NCBI GenBank assembly: GCA_009746045.1
Contig: RPFO01001231.1
Span: 67,501-131,500, forward strand
Direction of reading: 5' to 3'
Length of the DNA stretch: 64,000 nucleotides
Origin: Mesostigma viride
Lineage: Eukaryota > Streptophyta > Mesostigmatophyceae > Mesostigmatales > Mesostigmataceae
Position numbers and translations under genes: made by a program
In this document: one piece after another, positions 12,961 to 24,825 of the stretch
How the letters are laid out: each line of letters opens with the position of its first letter
Numbering within the stretch: position 1 is the stretch's first letter
Notes under the pieces: model-generated
What the model was told of the DNA's origin: nothing
Database searches by the model: none
What the model saw: only the letters and a program-made list of their open reading frames with translations

Positions 12961-13187
12961 AATTTCTCCTTATCAGTTTAGTTGCTCCATTATTAATGAA
13001 TTGTAAAAATTATAAATTGTTTATATAAAAAAATATTTATTCCATCTTTATGAGGAATTATTTTCCTTTGATCATTGACCAAGAAAAGATATAACACAAA
13101 TAGTATTTTTGAAATACGGTATTTATATAAAAGAAGAAAAATTATTTTTGTATATAAAACATAGGATAAAAAAATATTTTTCTTCTT

Positions 13188-13589
13188 TTACCAAATATAA
13201 CAAAGAATTTCTCCACCAATTTTTTGCATACGAGCTTGTTTATCTGTCAAAATGCCTTGAGATGTGGAAAGAATAGCAATTCCAATTCCCCCTAAAACTT
13301 TTGGAATATCTTTATAACTTGTATAGACTCTAAGACCAGATTTACTAACACGTTGAAGCGCTGTAATATATGGTTTACGTTTCTTGCCTTGGTATTTTAA
13401 AGAAAGAATTAACTCAGGGTTATTAGATGAATTTGTATTATATTCAATACTTTCTATAAAACCTTCTTTTAGCAAACACTGTGCAATACCTTTATTAGTA
13501 TTACTTGCTATAACTGCAACTTGTTTTTGTGTAATTAAATTTGCATTGCGTATACGAGTAATCATATCTGCGATTGTATCATTGACCAT
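13188..13589 (-). CDS. rps8: 30S ribosomal protein S8
   Basis: The 133-residue protein starts [17 protein letters not shown] and ends with [11 protein letters not shown], typical of S8, a primary 16S rRNA binder. I start at ATG 13589, preceded by AAAGGAG, rather than the longer frame that reaches 13631. It lies between rpl5 and infA. Confidence 0.98.
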   Translation of the reverse strand: MVNDTIADMITRIRNANLITQKQVAVIASNTNKGIAQCLLKEGFIESIEYNTNSSNNPELILSLKYQGKKRKPYITALQRVSKSGLRVYTSYKDIPKVLGGIGIAILSTSQGILTDKQARMQKIGGEILCYIW

Positions 13590-13620
13590 TCGAACTCCTT
13601 TTTTTTCAATAATAAAATAG

Positions 13621-14175
13621 TTAATTCGCAAATTTTTCTTTAAAAGGCATGCCTAAGACTTCTAAAAGATAAAAACCTTCAGAATCTGTTTTCGCATTGG
13701 TTACTATACAAATATCCATTCCTCTTATTTTGTCAATTTGATCATAATCTATTTCAGGAAACATAAGTTGTTCTTTTAAGCCTAAATTATAATTTCCGTG
13801 ACCATCAAAACTTTTAGAACTCACACCTTGAAAATCTCGTATTCTAGGCAAAGCTAAATTAATTAAACGATCTAAGAAAGCATACATAGAATCACCTCTT
13901 AATGTGATACAAATACCAATCGGTAAACCTTCTCGTATTTTAAAACCAGCAATAGCTTTTTTAGCACGTGTAATTACACCTTTTTGCCCAGCAATAATAG
14001 ACAATTCTTTCATAGCTGATTCTAATGATTTCGAATTTTGAGATGCTTCACTTAAACCACAATTAATAACAATTTTTTTGATACGTGGTATTTGATGCGG
14101 ATTTTTATATCCAAAAGTTTCTTGTAGTTTTAGAACTGCAGATTCTAAATACAATGTTTTTAATCTTTGTACCAT
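13621..14175 (-). CDS. rpl5: 50S ribosomal protein L5
   Basis: The 184-residue protein matches L5, which binds 5S rRNA and contacts P-site tRNA. The central segment [26 protein letters not shown] and the C-terminal MPFKEKFAN-type ending are diagnostic. Land-plant plastids have lost rpl5; its presence between rpl14 and rps8 preserves the bacterial spc order. Confidence 0.98.
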   Translation of the reverse strand: MVQRLKTLYLESAVLKLQETFGYKNPHQIPRIKKIVINCGLSEASQNSKSLESAMKELSIIAGQKGVITRAKKAIAGFKIREGLPIGICITLRGDSMYAFLDRLINLALPRIRDFQGVSSKSFDGHGNYNLGLKEQLMFPEIDYDQIDKIRGMDICIVTNAKTDSEGFYLLEVLGMPFKEKFAN

Positions 14176-14261
14176 AATAAGTATTTAATTTTCTATTAGA
14201 ATTTTATACAAAAATTCAGAAAGTCATGAACAACATTAATAATGCATTTTAAAATTATGTT

Positions 14262-14630
14262 TTATAACACTTCTGGTGCAAGAGAAACAATTTTTGTAAA
14301 ATTACGATCTCTTAATTCTCTAGCGACAGGGCCAAAAACTCTGGTGCCTTTAGGATTGCCATCTTTGTTAATTACAACAGCAGCATTATCATCAAATCTT
14401 ATAGTCATACCATTTTCTCTTCGAATCCCTTTACAAGTGCGTACAACTACAGCTCTTACTACTTCTGATTTTTTTAATGACATATTCGGAACAGAATCTT
14501 TTACTACACCAATAATAACATCACCAATAGCAGCATATTTACGTTGACTGCCACCTAATACACGAATACACATTATTTTTTTAGCGCCACTATTATCTGC
14601 TACATTAAGATAAGATTGAGCTTGTATCAT
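14262..14630 (-). CDS. rpl14: 50S ribosomal protein L14
   Basis: The 122-residue protein begins [20 protein letters not shown], the signature of L14, an intersubunit-bridge protein. The family is normally 120-122 residues. A 259-base spacer with a hairpin separates it from rpl16; bacterial operons hold rpl29 and rps17 here, and neither is visible. Confidence 0.99.
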   Translation of the reverse strand: MIQAQSYLNVADNSGAKKIMCIRVLGGSQRKYAAIGDVIIGVVKDSVPNMSLKKSEVVRAVVVRTCKGIRRENGMTIRFDDNAAVVINKDGNPKGTRVFGPVARELRDRNFTKIVSLAPEVL

Positions 14631-14661
14631 AAAATTTTTAAATATTAAAGATCAAAATAAA

Positions 14662-14701
14662 CTCTTGTCCGATGGCATTGAAAATGTTATCAGGACAAGA
14701 G
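14662..14701. repeat. hairpin in the rpl16-rpl14 spacer
   Basis: Nine-base perfect arms (14662-14670 with 14693-14701) continue inward as a further nine-base stem that is fully paired only with G-U wobbles on the plus strand. This is an imperfect 18-bp hairpin in an operon-internal spacer. Confidence 0.6.
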
Positions 14702-14889
14702 AAAATATGTTGTATTTCATAAATTTTCAAACTATATCGCTTTAGCTTTCAAAAAAAATGTTTGAAAAACATTGCAAATAATCAAAATATAGCTATTTAT
14801 AAAATAAATCTTTATTTTATATTCACAAAATTTATATATAAACAAAGATTTATAATAAAAAGAAAAAATATATCAATAACAACAATGAA

Positions 14890-15300
14890 TTAAACATCAC
14901 GCACTACAAATTGAGTTTTTACTGGCATTTTGAATCCAGCGACTCGCATAGCACTACGTGCAATTTCTGGAGTTACACCTTTCATTTCATATAATATGGT
15001 ACCAGGTTTTACTACAGCAACCCAATATTCAGGAGATCCTTTTCCAGAACCCATACGGGTTTCTGCTGGGCGAATAGTTACAGGTTTATCAGGAAAAACA
15101 CGAATCCATAATTGACCGCCACGACGTGTATATCTAGTCATAGCACGTCTGCCAGCTTCAATTTGACGTGAAGTAAGCCACCCTGGTTCTAATGTTTTTA
15201 ATCCAAAATCACCAAAAGACACTTTATTGCCTCGAGTAGCAACGCCTCTCATTTTCCCTCTGTGATGTCGTCTAAATTTAGTTCTTTTTGGGCTTAACAT
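14890..15300 (-). CDS. rpl16: 50S ribosomal protein L16
   Basis: The 136-residue protein starts [19 protein letters not shown], the L16 signature. L16 lies near the peptidyl-transferase centre and the A-site tRNA. The gene is continuous, whereas land plants have an intron after the ninth base. It lies between rps3 and rpl14. Confidence 0.99.
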   Translation of the reverse strand: MLSPKRTKFRRHHRGKMRGVATRGNKVSFGDFGLKTLEPGWLTSRQIEAGRRAMTRYTRRGGQLWIRVFPDKPVTIRPAETRMGSGKGSPEYWVAVVKPGTILYEMKGVTPEIARSAMRVAGFKMPVKTQFVVRDV

Positions 15301-15381
15301 AATCTTAATCTCTTTAATCTAAATACACATAATTGCCAAAAAAGTAAATAATGAGAAATGGAAAAAATATCTATTTATTAA

Positions 15382-16023
15382 TTAATTAATAGATATTTTT
15401 TCACCTTTAAATATCCAAACTTTGATACCAATAATGCCATAAATAGTTTTTGCTTGGCAATGACTATAATCAATATCTGCACGCAGAGTTTGTAAAGGCA
15501 CTCTACCTTCACGTACCCATTCACTTCTAGCAATTTCAGCGCCATTTAATCTGCCAGCAACTTGAATTTTAATTCCTTGTACGCCTGCTCTTTTAGCTCG
15601 TTGAACTGCTTGTCTGATAGCACGTCGGAAAGGTTTTCTTTCTTGAAGTCTTTGTGCAATAAATTCTCCAATAAGAGTAGATTCTAAATCAGGTTCTTGA
15701 AGATAAGTGATTGTGATTCTAAACTTTCGTTTATTTCTTAATTTATCTTGTAAATCTCTGATTAAATTTTCAATTCCCTTTCCTGTACGTCCAACAACAA
15801 GTCCAGGACGAGCTGTATATATTTCAATCTCCACTTGATCTGCTTTACGTTGAATATCAATTCGTGCAACACCAGCATTAGCTAATTTTGCATTTAAATA
15901 TTTACGTATATAATTATCTTCTTCTACTAAAAACTTATATTCAGAAGGTTTTGCAAACCAATGGGCACGATGTTCTTGTGTAACTCCAAGCCGAAACCCA
16001 AGAGGATGAATCTTTTGTCCCAT
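15382..16023 (-). CDS. rps3: 30S ribosomal protein S3
   Basis: The 213-residue protein starts [13 protein letters not shown] and contains the KH-domain segment [16 protein letters not shown], characteristic of S3 at the mRNA entry site. The length is close to bacterial and plastid S3. It sits between rpl22 and rpl16. Confidence 0.99.
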   Translation of the reverse strand: MGQKIHPLGFRLGVTQEHRAHWFAKPSEYKFLVEEDNYIRKYLNAKLANAGVARIDIQRKADQVEIEIYTARPGLVVGRTGKGIENLIRDLQDKLRNKRKFRITITYLQEPDLESTLIGEFIAQRLQERKPFRRAIRQAVQRAKRAGVQGIKIQVAGRLNGAEIARSEWVREGRVPLQTLRADIDYSHCQAKTIYGIIGIKVWIFKGEKISIN

Positions 16024-16069
16024 GTTCTTTTATCCTGTGTAAAATATATCACTAAGAAAATTATTCAAT

Positions 16070-16429
16070 TTATTTAATACTTTGAACAGTAATACTAATT
16101 TGACATGTTGGTTTACGAATAGGAAAACCTCTTCCCTGTGCTCTTGGTCTAAATCTTTTTAATATAGGTCCTTTATCTACTTTTGCTTCACTGATAGATA
16201 AACTAGCTTTAGTAAGACCTAAATTATTTTTTGCATTAGCTGCTGCTGAATACAATACTTTAGATATAGGTTCACATGCTCTATAAGGCATAAACTGTAA
16301 TATCATTAAAGCTTCTTCATAGGAACGACCACGAATTTGGTCTAATACTCTACGTACTTTTTGAGGAGACATAAATACTCCTCTTGCTACTGCTTTCACT
16401 TTAAGATCCGCATCTCTAGTCATATTCAT
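16070..16429 (-). CDS. rpl22: 50S ribosomal protein L22
   Basis: The 119-residue protein contains the L22 segments [22 protein letters not shown] and, near the C-terminus, [18 protein letters not shown], the hairpin that lines the exit tunnel. An AGGAG lies upstream of ATG 16429; a second ATG two codons later is possible. It lies between rps19 and rps3. Confidence 0.98.
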   Translation of the reverse strand: MNMTRDADLKVKAVARGVFMSPQKVRRVLDQIRGRSYEEALMILQFMPYRACEPISKVLYSAAANAKNNLGLTKASLSISEAKVDKGPILKRFRPRAQGRGFPIRKPTCQISITVQSIK

Positions 16430-16449
16430 TAAAAATTTTTCTCCTATCC

Positions 16450-16731
16450 TTAAGGACGACGAGATTTTTTATCACTTTTTGTATGCCCACGGAAAGTTCG
16501 AGTGGGTGAAAATTCACCCAATTTATGACCTACCATTTGATCTGTTATAAAAATTGGTAAATGTTCACGTCCATTATGAACGGCTATAGTATGCCCAATC
16601 ATAATCGGCAGAATAGTAGATCCTCGAGACCAAGTTGTAATAACTTTTTTTTCTTTTTTGACATTGAGAAACTCAATTTTTTTTAAAAGATGATCGGCAA
16701 CAAAAGGGCCCTTTTTTAGAGAACGTGCCAT
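16450..16731 (-). CDS. rps19: 30S ribosomal protein S19
   Basis: The 93-residue protein begins [19 protein letters not shown] and contains [15 protein letters not shown], the S19 signature. S19 is part of the 30S head. It is only 20 bases upstream of rpl22, in an operon with rpl2. Confidence 0.99.
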   Translation of the reverse strand: MARSLKKGPFVADHLLKKIEFLNVKKEKKVITTWSRGSTILPIMIGHTIAVHNGREHLPIFITDQMVGHKLGEFSPTRTFRGHTKSDKKSRRP

Positions 16732-16807
16732 TATAAACTATCCTTTTGATTAATCAATCTATTATTTATATTATTGTTTTATTGCAATTAATAGAAAAAA
16801 TGAAGAA

Positions 16808-17638
16808 TTAAGCAGATTTACGACGTCGAATGATAAGAACATCACTATATTTTTTACGTTTTCTAGTTTTTGCTCCTAAAGCGGTTTTTCCCCACGGAGA
16901 AACTGGTTTAGGTCTTCCAATAGGAGATCTTCCTTCACCACCACCATGAGGGTGATCGACAGGATTCATTACAACGCCTCTTACTACTGGTCTTTTACCT
17001 AACCAACGTGTTCTACCTGCTTTCCCAATGGTAATGTTATTAGCATCAACATTTCCTACTTGTCCTATTGTTGCCCAACATTCCTTAAGAATTAATCTTA
17101 CTTCGCCAGAAGGTAATCTGACTGTCACAAATTTTCCCTCTTTTGCAATCAATTGAGCAACCGCGCCTGCTGCACGTGCGAGTTGACCACCTTGTCCTGG
17201 AGACAATTCTATATTATGTATCCCAGTTCCAAGAGGAATTTTATTTAATGGTAAAGAATTCCCTACAGATAAAGGTGCTTCTACAGAAGATACAATTTCC
17301 TTGCCTACAGATAAACCGCGAGGGTGAATGATATATCTTTTGATTCCATTTTTATAGTATAAAAGAGCAATCCTGCAATTTCTATTAGGATCATATTCAA
17401 TACTTGCAACTGTAGCAGGAATATTTTTTTCTCTTGTAAAATCTATCAGACGACATAATCTCTTATGTCCTCCTCCTCTATGTCTTATAGTAATAATACC
17501 TCTATTATTACGTCCTTTTGATCTATGTCTATGATAAGTTAATGATTTTTCTGGATTGGTTTTTGTTATATCATTAAATTCTAAAACAGATCGATTGCGT
17601 GTACCTGGTGTATAAGCCTTGTATAAACGAATCCCCAT
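16808..17638 (-). CDS. rpl2: 50S ribosomal protein L2
   Basis: The 276-residue protein is full-length L2, which supports the peptidyl-transferase centre. The conserved [19 protein letters not shown] loop contains the catalytic-region histidine. No intron, unlike most land-plant rpl2. It lies between rpl23 and rps19. Confidence 0.99.
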   Translation of the reverse strand: MGIRLYKAYTPGTRNRSVLEFNDITKTNPEKSLTYHRHRSKGRNNRGIITIRHRGGGHKRLCRLIDFTREKNIPATVASIEYDPNRNCRIALLYYKNGIKRYIIHPRGLSVGKEIVSSVEAPLSVGNSLPLNKIPLGTGIHNIELSPGQGGQLARAAGAVAQLIAKEGKFVTVRLPSGEVRLILKECWATIGQVGNVDANNITIGKAGRTRWLGKRPVVRGVVMNPVDHPHGGGEGRSPIGRPKPVSPWGKTALGAKTRKRKKYSDVLIIRRRKSA

Positions 17639-17668
17639 AGAAATAGGATAATAAAAATGCTACGATAA

Positions 17669-17947
17669 TTAAGTTTCTGGAAGTAATTTTATAGAGTCAC
17701 CTGTTTTTAAAGTGACAATGACTCTTTTATAATTAGGACGGTATCCTTCAGATCTGCCAATACGTCTTTTTTTTCTTGGCGGTCTATGTGTATTCACTGA
17801 AAGCACTTTAACATTAAAAAAATCTTCTATTAAAGCTTTTATAGTAATTTTATTAGCTTTCGGATCCACATCAAAAGTATATTGATTATTTTCCAATAGA
17901 CGAGTGGCTTTTTCAGTAAGGACAGGATATTTTACAATATCAATCAT
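17669..17947 (-). CDS. rpl23: 50S ribosomal protein L23
   Basis: The 92-residue protein starts [18 protein letters not shown] and has the basic loop [15 protein letters not shown]23 lies at the exit tunnel and docks targeting factors. It is the first gene of the ribosomal cluster here; rpl3 and rpl4 are absent upstream. Confidence 0.98.
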   Translation of the reverse strand: MIDIVKYPVLTEKATRLLENNQYTFDVDPKANKITIKALIEDFFNVKVLSVNTHRPPRKKRRIGRSEGYRPNYKRVIVTLKTGDSIKLLPET

Positions 17948-18171
17948 ACTATTTCTTACTTATAATTTTTGTGTGATGCGCCAATACAAAAACAGATTTT
18001 TTTATGCATCTATTAATATATATTTTTATAAGAATACATACAAAAATATATATTATTCATATTTGAATAAAATTCTGTCAAAATATGACAAAACAATGCT
18101 TATTTTATCGAAAGATTCAAAATGTTTCTAGTACTAAATATAACTGAAACAGCCAAATTAATATATACAGA

Positions 18172-18244
18172 TGGAGTTAAGCGGGTTTGAACCGCTGACT
18201 TTCTCAATGCCATTGAGATACTCTTCCAACTGAGCTATAACCCC
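18172..18244 (-). tRNA. trnA-GGC: tRNA-Ala (GGC)
   Basis: A 73-base cloverleaf with acceptor stem GGGGTTA/TAACTCC and discriminator A. It keeps the G3-U70 wobble that alanyl-tRNA synthetase recognises. The anticodon loop is ATGGCAT, giving anticodon GGC (reads GCC/GCU). This is an extra alanine tRNA rarely kept in plastids besides trnA-UGC. Confidence 0.95.
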
Positions 18245-18490
18245 TTTAATAATTAAGATTATTATTAAATAAACAAAAAAATTTTTTTTTATATAGACAT
18301 AATGATAACATTACTATATACACATTAAATTTCAAATTTATTACAAAAAGATTCTGGTTTTAAAAAACAGTACTACAATTAATATAAGAACAATCTAATG
18401 TTTAGAGAGACAAAATATTAATAATTTTTCTCTCATTAATCAGAGCAATTTCTTTTTTTCATTTTAATTTTTACTATCTTAAACAAATCA

Positions 18491-19012
18491 ATGCCAAGGT
18501 CTCAAAAAAATGACAATTTTATAGATAAAACTTTTACTGTAGTTGCCGATATTATCTTAAAAGTTTTACCTACTACTGTACGAGAAAAAGCAGCTTTTAG
18601 TTATTATAGAGATGGAATGTCAGCTCAAGCAGAAGGTGAATACGCAGAAGCTTTACAAAATTATTATGAGGCGATGAGATTAGAAATAGATCCATATGAC
18701 CGCAGTTATATTTTATATAATATTGGATTAATTCATACAAGTAATGGAGAGCATGGAAAAGCTTTAGAATATTATTATCAAGCAATTGAAAGAAATCCAT
18801 CTCTTCCTCAAGCATTAAATAATATTGCAGTTATTTATCATTATCGAGGAGAACAAGCTATTGAAGAAGGTAACATAGCAACTTCAGAAATTCTTTTTAA
18901 TCAAGCTGCTTCGTATTGGAAACAAGCAATACGATTAGCTCCTAATAGTTATATTGAAGCACAAAATTGGCTAAAAATAACTGGACGTATAGAAGATAAC
19001 ATCAATTTATAA
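18491..19012 (+). CDS. ycf3: photosystem I assembly protein Ycf3
   Basis: Ycf3 is a stromal, membrane-associated TPR protein that helps assemble PsaA/PsaB. The 173-residue protein contains three TPR-like repeats (about residues 38-70, 72-105 and 120-155) with conserved [20 protein letters not shown] and [12 protein letters not shown] segments. The gene is uninterrupted; land plants have two introns. Confidence 0.98.
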   Translation: MPRSQKNDNFIDKTFTVVADIILKVLPTTVREKAAFSYYRDGMSAQAEGEYAEALQNYYEAMRLEIDPYDRSYILYNIGLIHTSNGEHGKALEYYYQAIERNPSLPQALNNIAVIYHYRGEQAIEEGNIATSEILFNQAASYWKQAIRLAPNSYIEAQNWLKITGRIEDNINL

Positions 19013-19520
19013 ATATTCTTATGATAAGTTTATTTACTAATAAGAATGAATCATTATTTGATAAATAAATTGTAAATTATTAAAAAAGATAATAAATGAA
19101 GACTGGACTGAAATATTAAAAAAAGTACAATGTAAAAAAAATATTTTTGCTTTGGACTGAAGACAATAAAAATGGAACATAAGAAGTACAAAAGAAAGTG
19201 CTTCATCTAAAATTCAGTCAAGAAGAATTTGCCCTCTTAGATAAAACCCCTGAATCATTGAAACAGAATCGATCTGGTTTAATTGGAATTTCAATTTATA
19301 CGTACTCTTCAAATTTGATTGGAAACAATAAATGATCTGAGGATTTTGTTCGAAAAAAAAATCACAAGGTGAATAATTTAGGGAAAAGCAAAAAATGTAT
19401 ACAATGTATAATTTTTAATAAAATGTAAATATAAGTGATAATATAACAGTATCAATGAATTTATAAAGTTTTTTAGTGTCAAATAAATTATGCTTTGTGT
19501 ATAATTAAAAACAAACAAAT
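19013..19520. other. ycf3-ssrA spacer with a possible decayed coding remnant
   Basis: About 500 bases. The stretch 19183-19335 is an open frame of 50 codons with no ATG. Its amino-acid content looks protein-like (SQEEFALLDKTPESLKQ near the start) and its base composition is less A+T-biased than the surrounding spacers. A short different-frame piece (EDWTEILKKVQ) lies at 19098-19157. No family was recognised. Near the end lies the ssrA -10 box. Confidence 0.4.
19500..19505 (+). promoter_or_regulatory. -10 box of ssrA
   Basis: A perfect TATAAT sits 16 bases before the mature 5' end of tmRNA. No clear -35 hexamer is visible at 17 bases. Confidence 0.5.
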
Positions 19521-19876
19521 GGGGTTGAAATGGTTTCGACGTTTTAGTATATATCTTCTTACAAGCAAGTCGAGAATGAACCAATCTCGTAAACTTGAGT
19601 TCAATTGCAAATAAATGCTAACAATATTTTACCTTTTAATCGTAAGACAGCCGTAGCTGTTTAAAAGTTTTTTGATAACTTCGAGCATTTTTGATTTGTT
19701 AAATACAATTGTTATAAAACAAATTAAATAATAGTTTTTGTTTCTTTACAAATAATGTAGAAATAATTTTTTTTAGCTTTTCAAGCTCCAGCTTTGTGGA
19801 TTAGCAAAGCTAAACTTGTGAATACAAAGAAGAGATCAAACTAAAGCGGACGCGGGTTCAAAACCCGCCAGCTCCA
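19521..19876 (+). ncRNA. ssrA: tmRNA (transfer-messenger RNA)
   Basis: A 356-base one-piece tmRNA. The 5' end GGGGTTGAAATGG and 3' end CAGCTCCA form a tRNA-Ala-like acceptor with G3-U70 and discriminator A, and a GCGGG/CCCGC T-arm with TTCAAAA loop lies at 19856-19872. The tag reading frame starts at GCT 19617 and encodes ANNILPFNRKTAVAV before TAA at 19662-19664, similar to cyanobacterial tags. With nuclear SmpB it would free stalled plastid ribosomes and mark products for Clp-type proteolysis. CCA is not encoded. Confidence 0.95.
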
Positions 19877-19984
19877 TAAGAAAAAACATATGGTATAAAA
19901 AGAAAAAATATTTTTTAATTTATTTATATAGAAAATAGTTATTTTCTATAAATAATATATAATAAAAAAGTAGTTCATAAAATA

Positions 19985-20071
19985 GCATCTATTGCCGAGA
20001 GGCCGAAGGCGGCGGACTCATAATCCGTTATCTCGAAAGAGACATCGCTGGTTCGAATCCAGCTGGATGCA
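19985..20071 (+). tRNA. trnI-CAU: tRNA-Ile (CAU) with a long variable arm
   Basis: An 87-base cloverleaf. The acceptor stem GCATCTA/TGGATGC with A73 is nearly that of plastid tRNA-Ile(CAU). The anticodon stem GCGGA/TCCGT closes loop CTCATAA, giving CAU. Between the anticodon and T stems lies an enlarged variable arm with a TCTC-GAAA-GAGA hairpin (about 20031-20042), normally seen only in Leu, Ser and Tyr tRNAs. Reading AUA needs lysidine at C34, made by TilS, whose gene is at 52.7-53.6 kb. The isoleucine identity is inferred from acceptor similarity. Confidence 0.8.
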
Positions 20072-20210
20072 TTAATTATATTTTTACTCAATAAAAAGAA
20101 CGTAAATATATTAAAATACTCAAACTAATTCAATGAATATTTTTTCTCGAATTTTTATTTATCAATATATATTCAATTTTTGTATTTACTAAAACAATAA
20201 AATATAAAAA

Positions 20211-20249
20211 AAAATGGAAATTTTTGCTATCAGCAAAAATTTCCATTTT
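20211..20249. terminator. rbcL 3' hairpin
   Basis: A perfect 18-bp inverted repeat (20211-20228 with 20232-20249) with a three-base loop and flanking A/T runs lies just after the rbcL stop, also facing trnI-CAU on the other strand. Confidence 0.8.
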
Positions 20250-20267
20250 TTTTAGGTTACAAAAAAA

Positions 20268-21695
20268 TTATAGAGTATCGATTGTCTCGAATTCAAACTT
20301 AATTTCTTTCCAAACTTCACATGCAGCAGCTAGTTCAGGAGACCACTTACATGCAGCTCTGATAACATCATTACCTTCACGAGCAAGGTCACGACCTTCG
20401 TTACGAGCTTGTACACAAGCTTCTAATGCAACACGGTTAGCAACAGCACCAGGAGCATTACCCCAAGGATGTCCTAAAGTACCGCCACCAAATTGTAGAC
20501 AAGAATCATCACCGAAAATTTCAGTTAAAGCTGGCATGTGCCAAACATGAATACCACCAGAAGCAACTGGCATAACACCACCCATAGAACACCAATCTTG
20601 AGTGAAGTAAACACCTCTACTTCTATCTTTTTCGATGTAATCATCACGCATTAGATCAACGAAACCTAAAGTAACTTCACGTTCACCTTCTAGTTTACCT
20701 ACAACAGTACCAGAGTGAAGATGGTCACCACCAGATAAACGAAGAGCTTTAGCTAATACACGGAAGTGAATACCATGGTTTTTTTGTCTATCAATTACAG
20801 CGTGCATCGCACGGTGAATGTGAAGTAATAAACCATTATCACGACAATAAGCAGCTAAGCTAGTATTTGCTGTGAAACCACCAGTTAAGTAGTCATGCAT
20901 AATAATAGGCACACCTAATTCTTTTGCATAAGCAGCTCTTTTTAGCATTTCTTCACAAGTAGCAGCTGTTGCGTTTAAATAGTGTCCTTTAATTTCGCCT
21001 GTTTCAGATTGAGATTTGAAAATAGCTTCTGCTACGAATAAGAATCTATCTCTCCAACGCATAAATGGTTGAGAGTTAACGTTTTCATCGTCTTTAGTGA
21101 AGTCTAAACCACCACGTAAACATTCATAACAAGCACGACCGTAGTTTTTAGCAGAAAGACCTAATTTTGGCTTAATAGTACATCCTAATAAAGGACGTCC
21201 ATATTTGTTTAATTTATCTCTTTCTACTTGAATACCATGAGGTGGTCCTTGGAAAGTTTTTACATATGCTACTGGAATTCTTAAATCTTCTAAACGTAGA
21301 GCTCTTAAAGCTTTGAATCCAAATACGTTACCAACAATAGAAGTGAAAAGGTTAGTTACAGAACCTTCTTCAAATAAATCAATTGGATACGCTACATATG
21401 CAATGTACTGATTCTCTTCGCCAGCTACTGGTTCAAGATCATAGCATCTACCTTTGTAACGATCTAAAGAAGTTAGACCATCAGTCCATACAGTAGTCCA
21501 TGTACCAGTGGAAGATTCAGCTGCAACCGCTGCACCACATTCTTCTGGTGGAACGCCAGGTTGAGGTGTCATACGGAAAGCTGCAAGGATATCTGTATCT
21601 TTTACTACATAATCTGGAGTGTAATAAGTAAGTTTGTAATCCTTAACACCAGCTTTAAATCCAGTGCCTGCTTTAGTTTCAGTTTTTGGTGACAT
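20268..21695 (-). CDS. rbcL: Rubisco large subunit
   Basis: Form IB ribulose-1,5-bisphosphate carboxylase/oxygenase large chain, 475 residues, the green-lineage length. The active-site segment [20 protein letters not shown] carries the carbamylated lysine (Lys201). The N-terminus [20 protein letters not shown] is typical. A GGAGG ribosome site lies upstream of the ATG. It is divergent from atpB across a 459-base spacer. Confidence 0.99.
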   Translation of the reverse strand: MSPKTETKAGTGFKAGVKDYKLTYYTPDYVVKDTDILAAFRMTPQPGVPPEECGAAVAAESSTGTWTTVWTDGLTSLDRYKGRCYDLEPVAGEENQYIAYVAYPIDLFEEGSVTNLFTSIVGNVFGFKALRALRLEDLRIPVAYVKTFQGPPHGIQVERDKLNKYGRPLLGCTIKPKLGLSAKNYGRACYECLRGGLDFTKDDENVNSQPFMRWRDRFLFVAEAIFKSQSETGEIKGHYLNATAATCEEMLKRAAYAKELGVPIIMHDYLTGGFTANTSLAAYCRDNGLLLHIHRAMHAVIDRQKNHGIHFRVLAKALRLSGGDHLHSGTVVGKLEGEREVTLGFVDLMRDDYIEKDRSRGVYFTQDWCSMGGVMPVASGGIHVWHMPALTEIFGDDSCLQFGGGTLGHPWGNAPGAVANRVALEACVQARNEGRDLAREGNDVIRAACKWSPELAAACEVWKEIKFEFETIDTL

Positions 21696-23600
<1,905 letters not shown>

Positions 23601-23616
23601 TAGGATATAAGAAGAT

Positions 23617-24018
23617 ATGAGCTTTCAAGTCCGCATTATAGCTCCCAATGGTATTATTTGGGACTCAGAAGCTGAAGAAATTATATTAAGTACTAATACA
23701 GGAAAAATTGGAGTATTAACTAATCATACTTCTTTATTAACTGGGTTAGATATTGGTACTATAAGAATTCGCGCTTTAAATAATCAATGGAATACCTTAG
23801 CGTTAATGTCTGGTTTTGCCGTTATTAAAGACAATGTAGCAACTATCATTGTCAGTGAGGCTGAAAATGGAGCTAATATTAAATCTGAAGAAGCTCAAAC
23901 TCAACTAGAAGAAGCTAAGTCTTATTTTAATACCGCAAAAGGTACTAAAAATGAAGTTGAAGCTAATTTAGCAGTTAAACGAGCAGAAACTCGTTTAAAA
24001 GCATCTCAAAATTTATAA
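23617..24018 (+). CDS. atpE: ATP synthase CF1 epsilon subunit
   Basis: The 133-residue protein has the N-terminal beta-sandwich (MSFQVRIIAPNGIIWDSEAEEI and TGKIGVLTNHTSLLTGLDIG) and a C-terminal helical hairpin rich in Ala, Glu and Lys. Epsilon inhibits ATP hydrolysis and couples the rotor. Second gene of the atpB-atpE unit. Confidence 0.98.
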   Translation: MSFQVRIIAPNGIIWDSEAEEIILSTNTGKIGVLTNHTSLLTGLDIGTIRIRALNNQWNTLALMSGFAVIKDNVATIIVSEAENGANIKSEEAQTQLEEAKSYFNTAKGTKNEVEANLAVKRAETRLKASQNL

Positions 24019-24031
24019 TTAATTTCTGAAA

Positions 24032-24064
24032 AAACATCTTCTGCTATTAAAGCAGAAGATGTTT
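24032..24064 (+). terminator. atpE 3' hairpin
   Basis: A perfect 14-bp stem (24032-24045 with 24051-24064) and a five-base loop directly after atpE. Confidence 0.75.
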
Positions 24065-24121
24065 ACAATTATTCATTTTTTTCAATTTATATTCATTATC
24101 TATATTATAATCACTGTATAA

Positions 24122-24193
24122 GGCTTTGTAGCTCAGCGGTAGAGCAGGGGATTCATAAGCCCAAGGTCGCAGGTTCAAATCCCGCCAGAGCCA
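24122..24193 (+). tRNA. trnM-CAU: elongator tRNA-Met (CAU)
   Basis: A 72-base cloverleaf with acceptor GGCTTTG/CAGAGCC, discriminator A, D stem GCTC/GAGC and anticodon loop TTCATAA (CAU). The paired first base and overall likeness to bacterial elongator tRNA-Met separate it from the initiator at 50.7 kb. The anticodon stem has unpaired ends (27-43 and 31-39). Confidence 0.93.
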
Positions 24194-24230
24194 TTGAAAA
24201 GATAAAAATATATAAAGTATTTTTTTATTA

Positions 24231-24301
24231 AGCGGATAACGGGAATCGAACCCGTCTCTCCAGTTTGGAAAACTGGGGCATTACCACTATGCAATATCCG
24301 C
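24231..24301 (-). tRNA. trnG-UCC: tRNA-Gly (UCC)
   Basis: A 71-base cloverleaf with a fully paired acceptor GCGGATA/TATCCGC, discriminator T, anticodon stem CCAGT/ACTGG and loop TTTCCAA (UCC). There is no intron, while land-plant trnG-UCC is interrupted. Confidence 0.97.
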
Positions 24302-24825
24302 AATAAATTATTTGAAATAATTACCTATATGTAATAGTAACTGATAAAAAAATGAAAATCAAATTATTTTTTTTAGAAAAATTATTCTATTAACATTTTA
24401 TAATTCTAAAAAATATTTAAAAATAAAATTTCTTTTTAATAGATATAGAAAAAATTGTTTATGTATTTTTTTCTATATCTTAAGTATTTCTTTCAAAATA
24501 TGACATTATGAATTTCTATTTTTAATAAAAATATCTCTATATAATAAATGAAATATATCATTCTAATTTATTAGAATATGTTATCTTGATATGGATCAAT
24601 ATATTTGGTCTTATAATAAACATATATGGATAGTAATTTTAGTACATATTGTATATAGATTAGGTTTTCTACTTTTAATATGTAAAATATATAATAAATT
24701 GCTACTATAATTGAAAGTAATATTTTACAATGACAAATTATTATTAGTTAATATTAATTTAGTCCTAATAAATGAATTATTGATTTATAATTCATTTTCC
24801 TATACATGTAATTAGAAAATAAAAA
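24302..24825. other. A+T-rich spacer with one unassigned small ORF
   Basis: A 524-base spacer before chlI. It contains one 39-codon ORF (24591-24710, MDQYIWSYNKHIWIVILVHI...) with a hydrophobic middle. It matches none of the small photosystem or cytochrome subunits that I know, and has no ribosome site, so it is probably fortuitous. Confidence 0.4.

Noticed and set aside
19080-19400. RNase P RNA (rnpB)
   Set aside because: The conserved P4 strands (GAGGAAAGTCC-like and ACAGAA-like) are not present in the right order.
20224-20550. Plus-strand ORF of 108 codons in rbcL
   Set aside because: Antisense of a highly conserved gene with no ribosome site.
24591-24710. 39-codon ORF MDQYIWSYNKHIW... 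as a small membrane protein gene
   Set aside because: No ribosome site, no resemblance to known small subunits, and ORFs of this size are expected by chance in such A+T-rich spacer.
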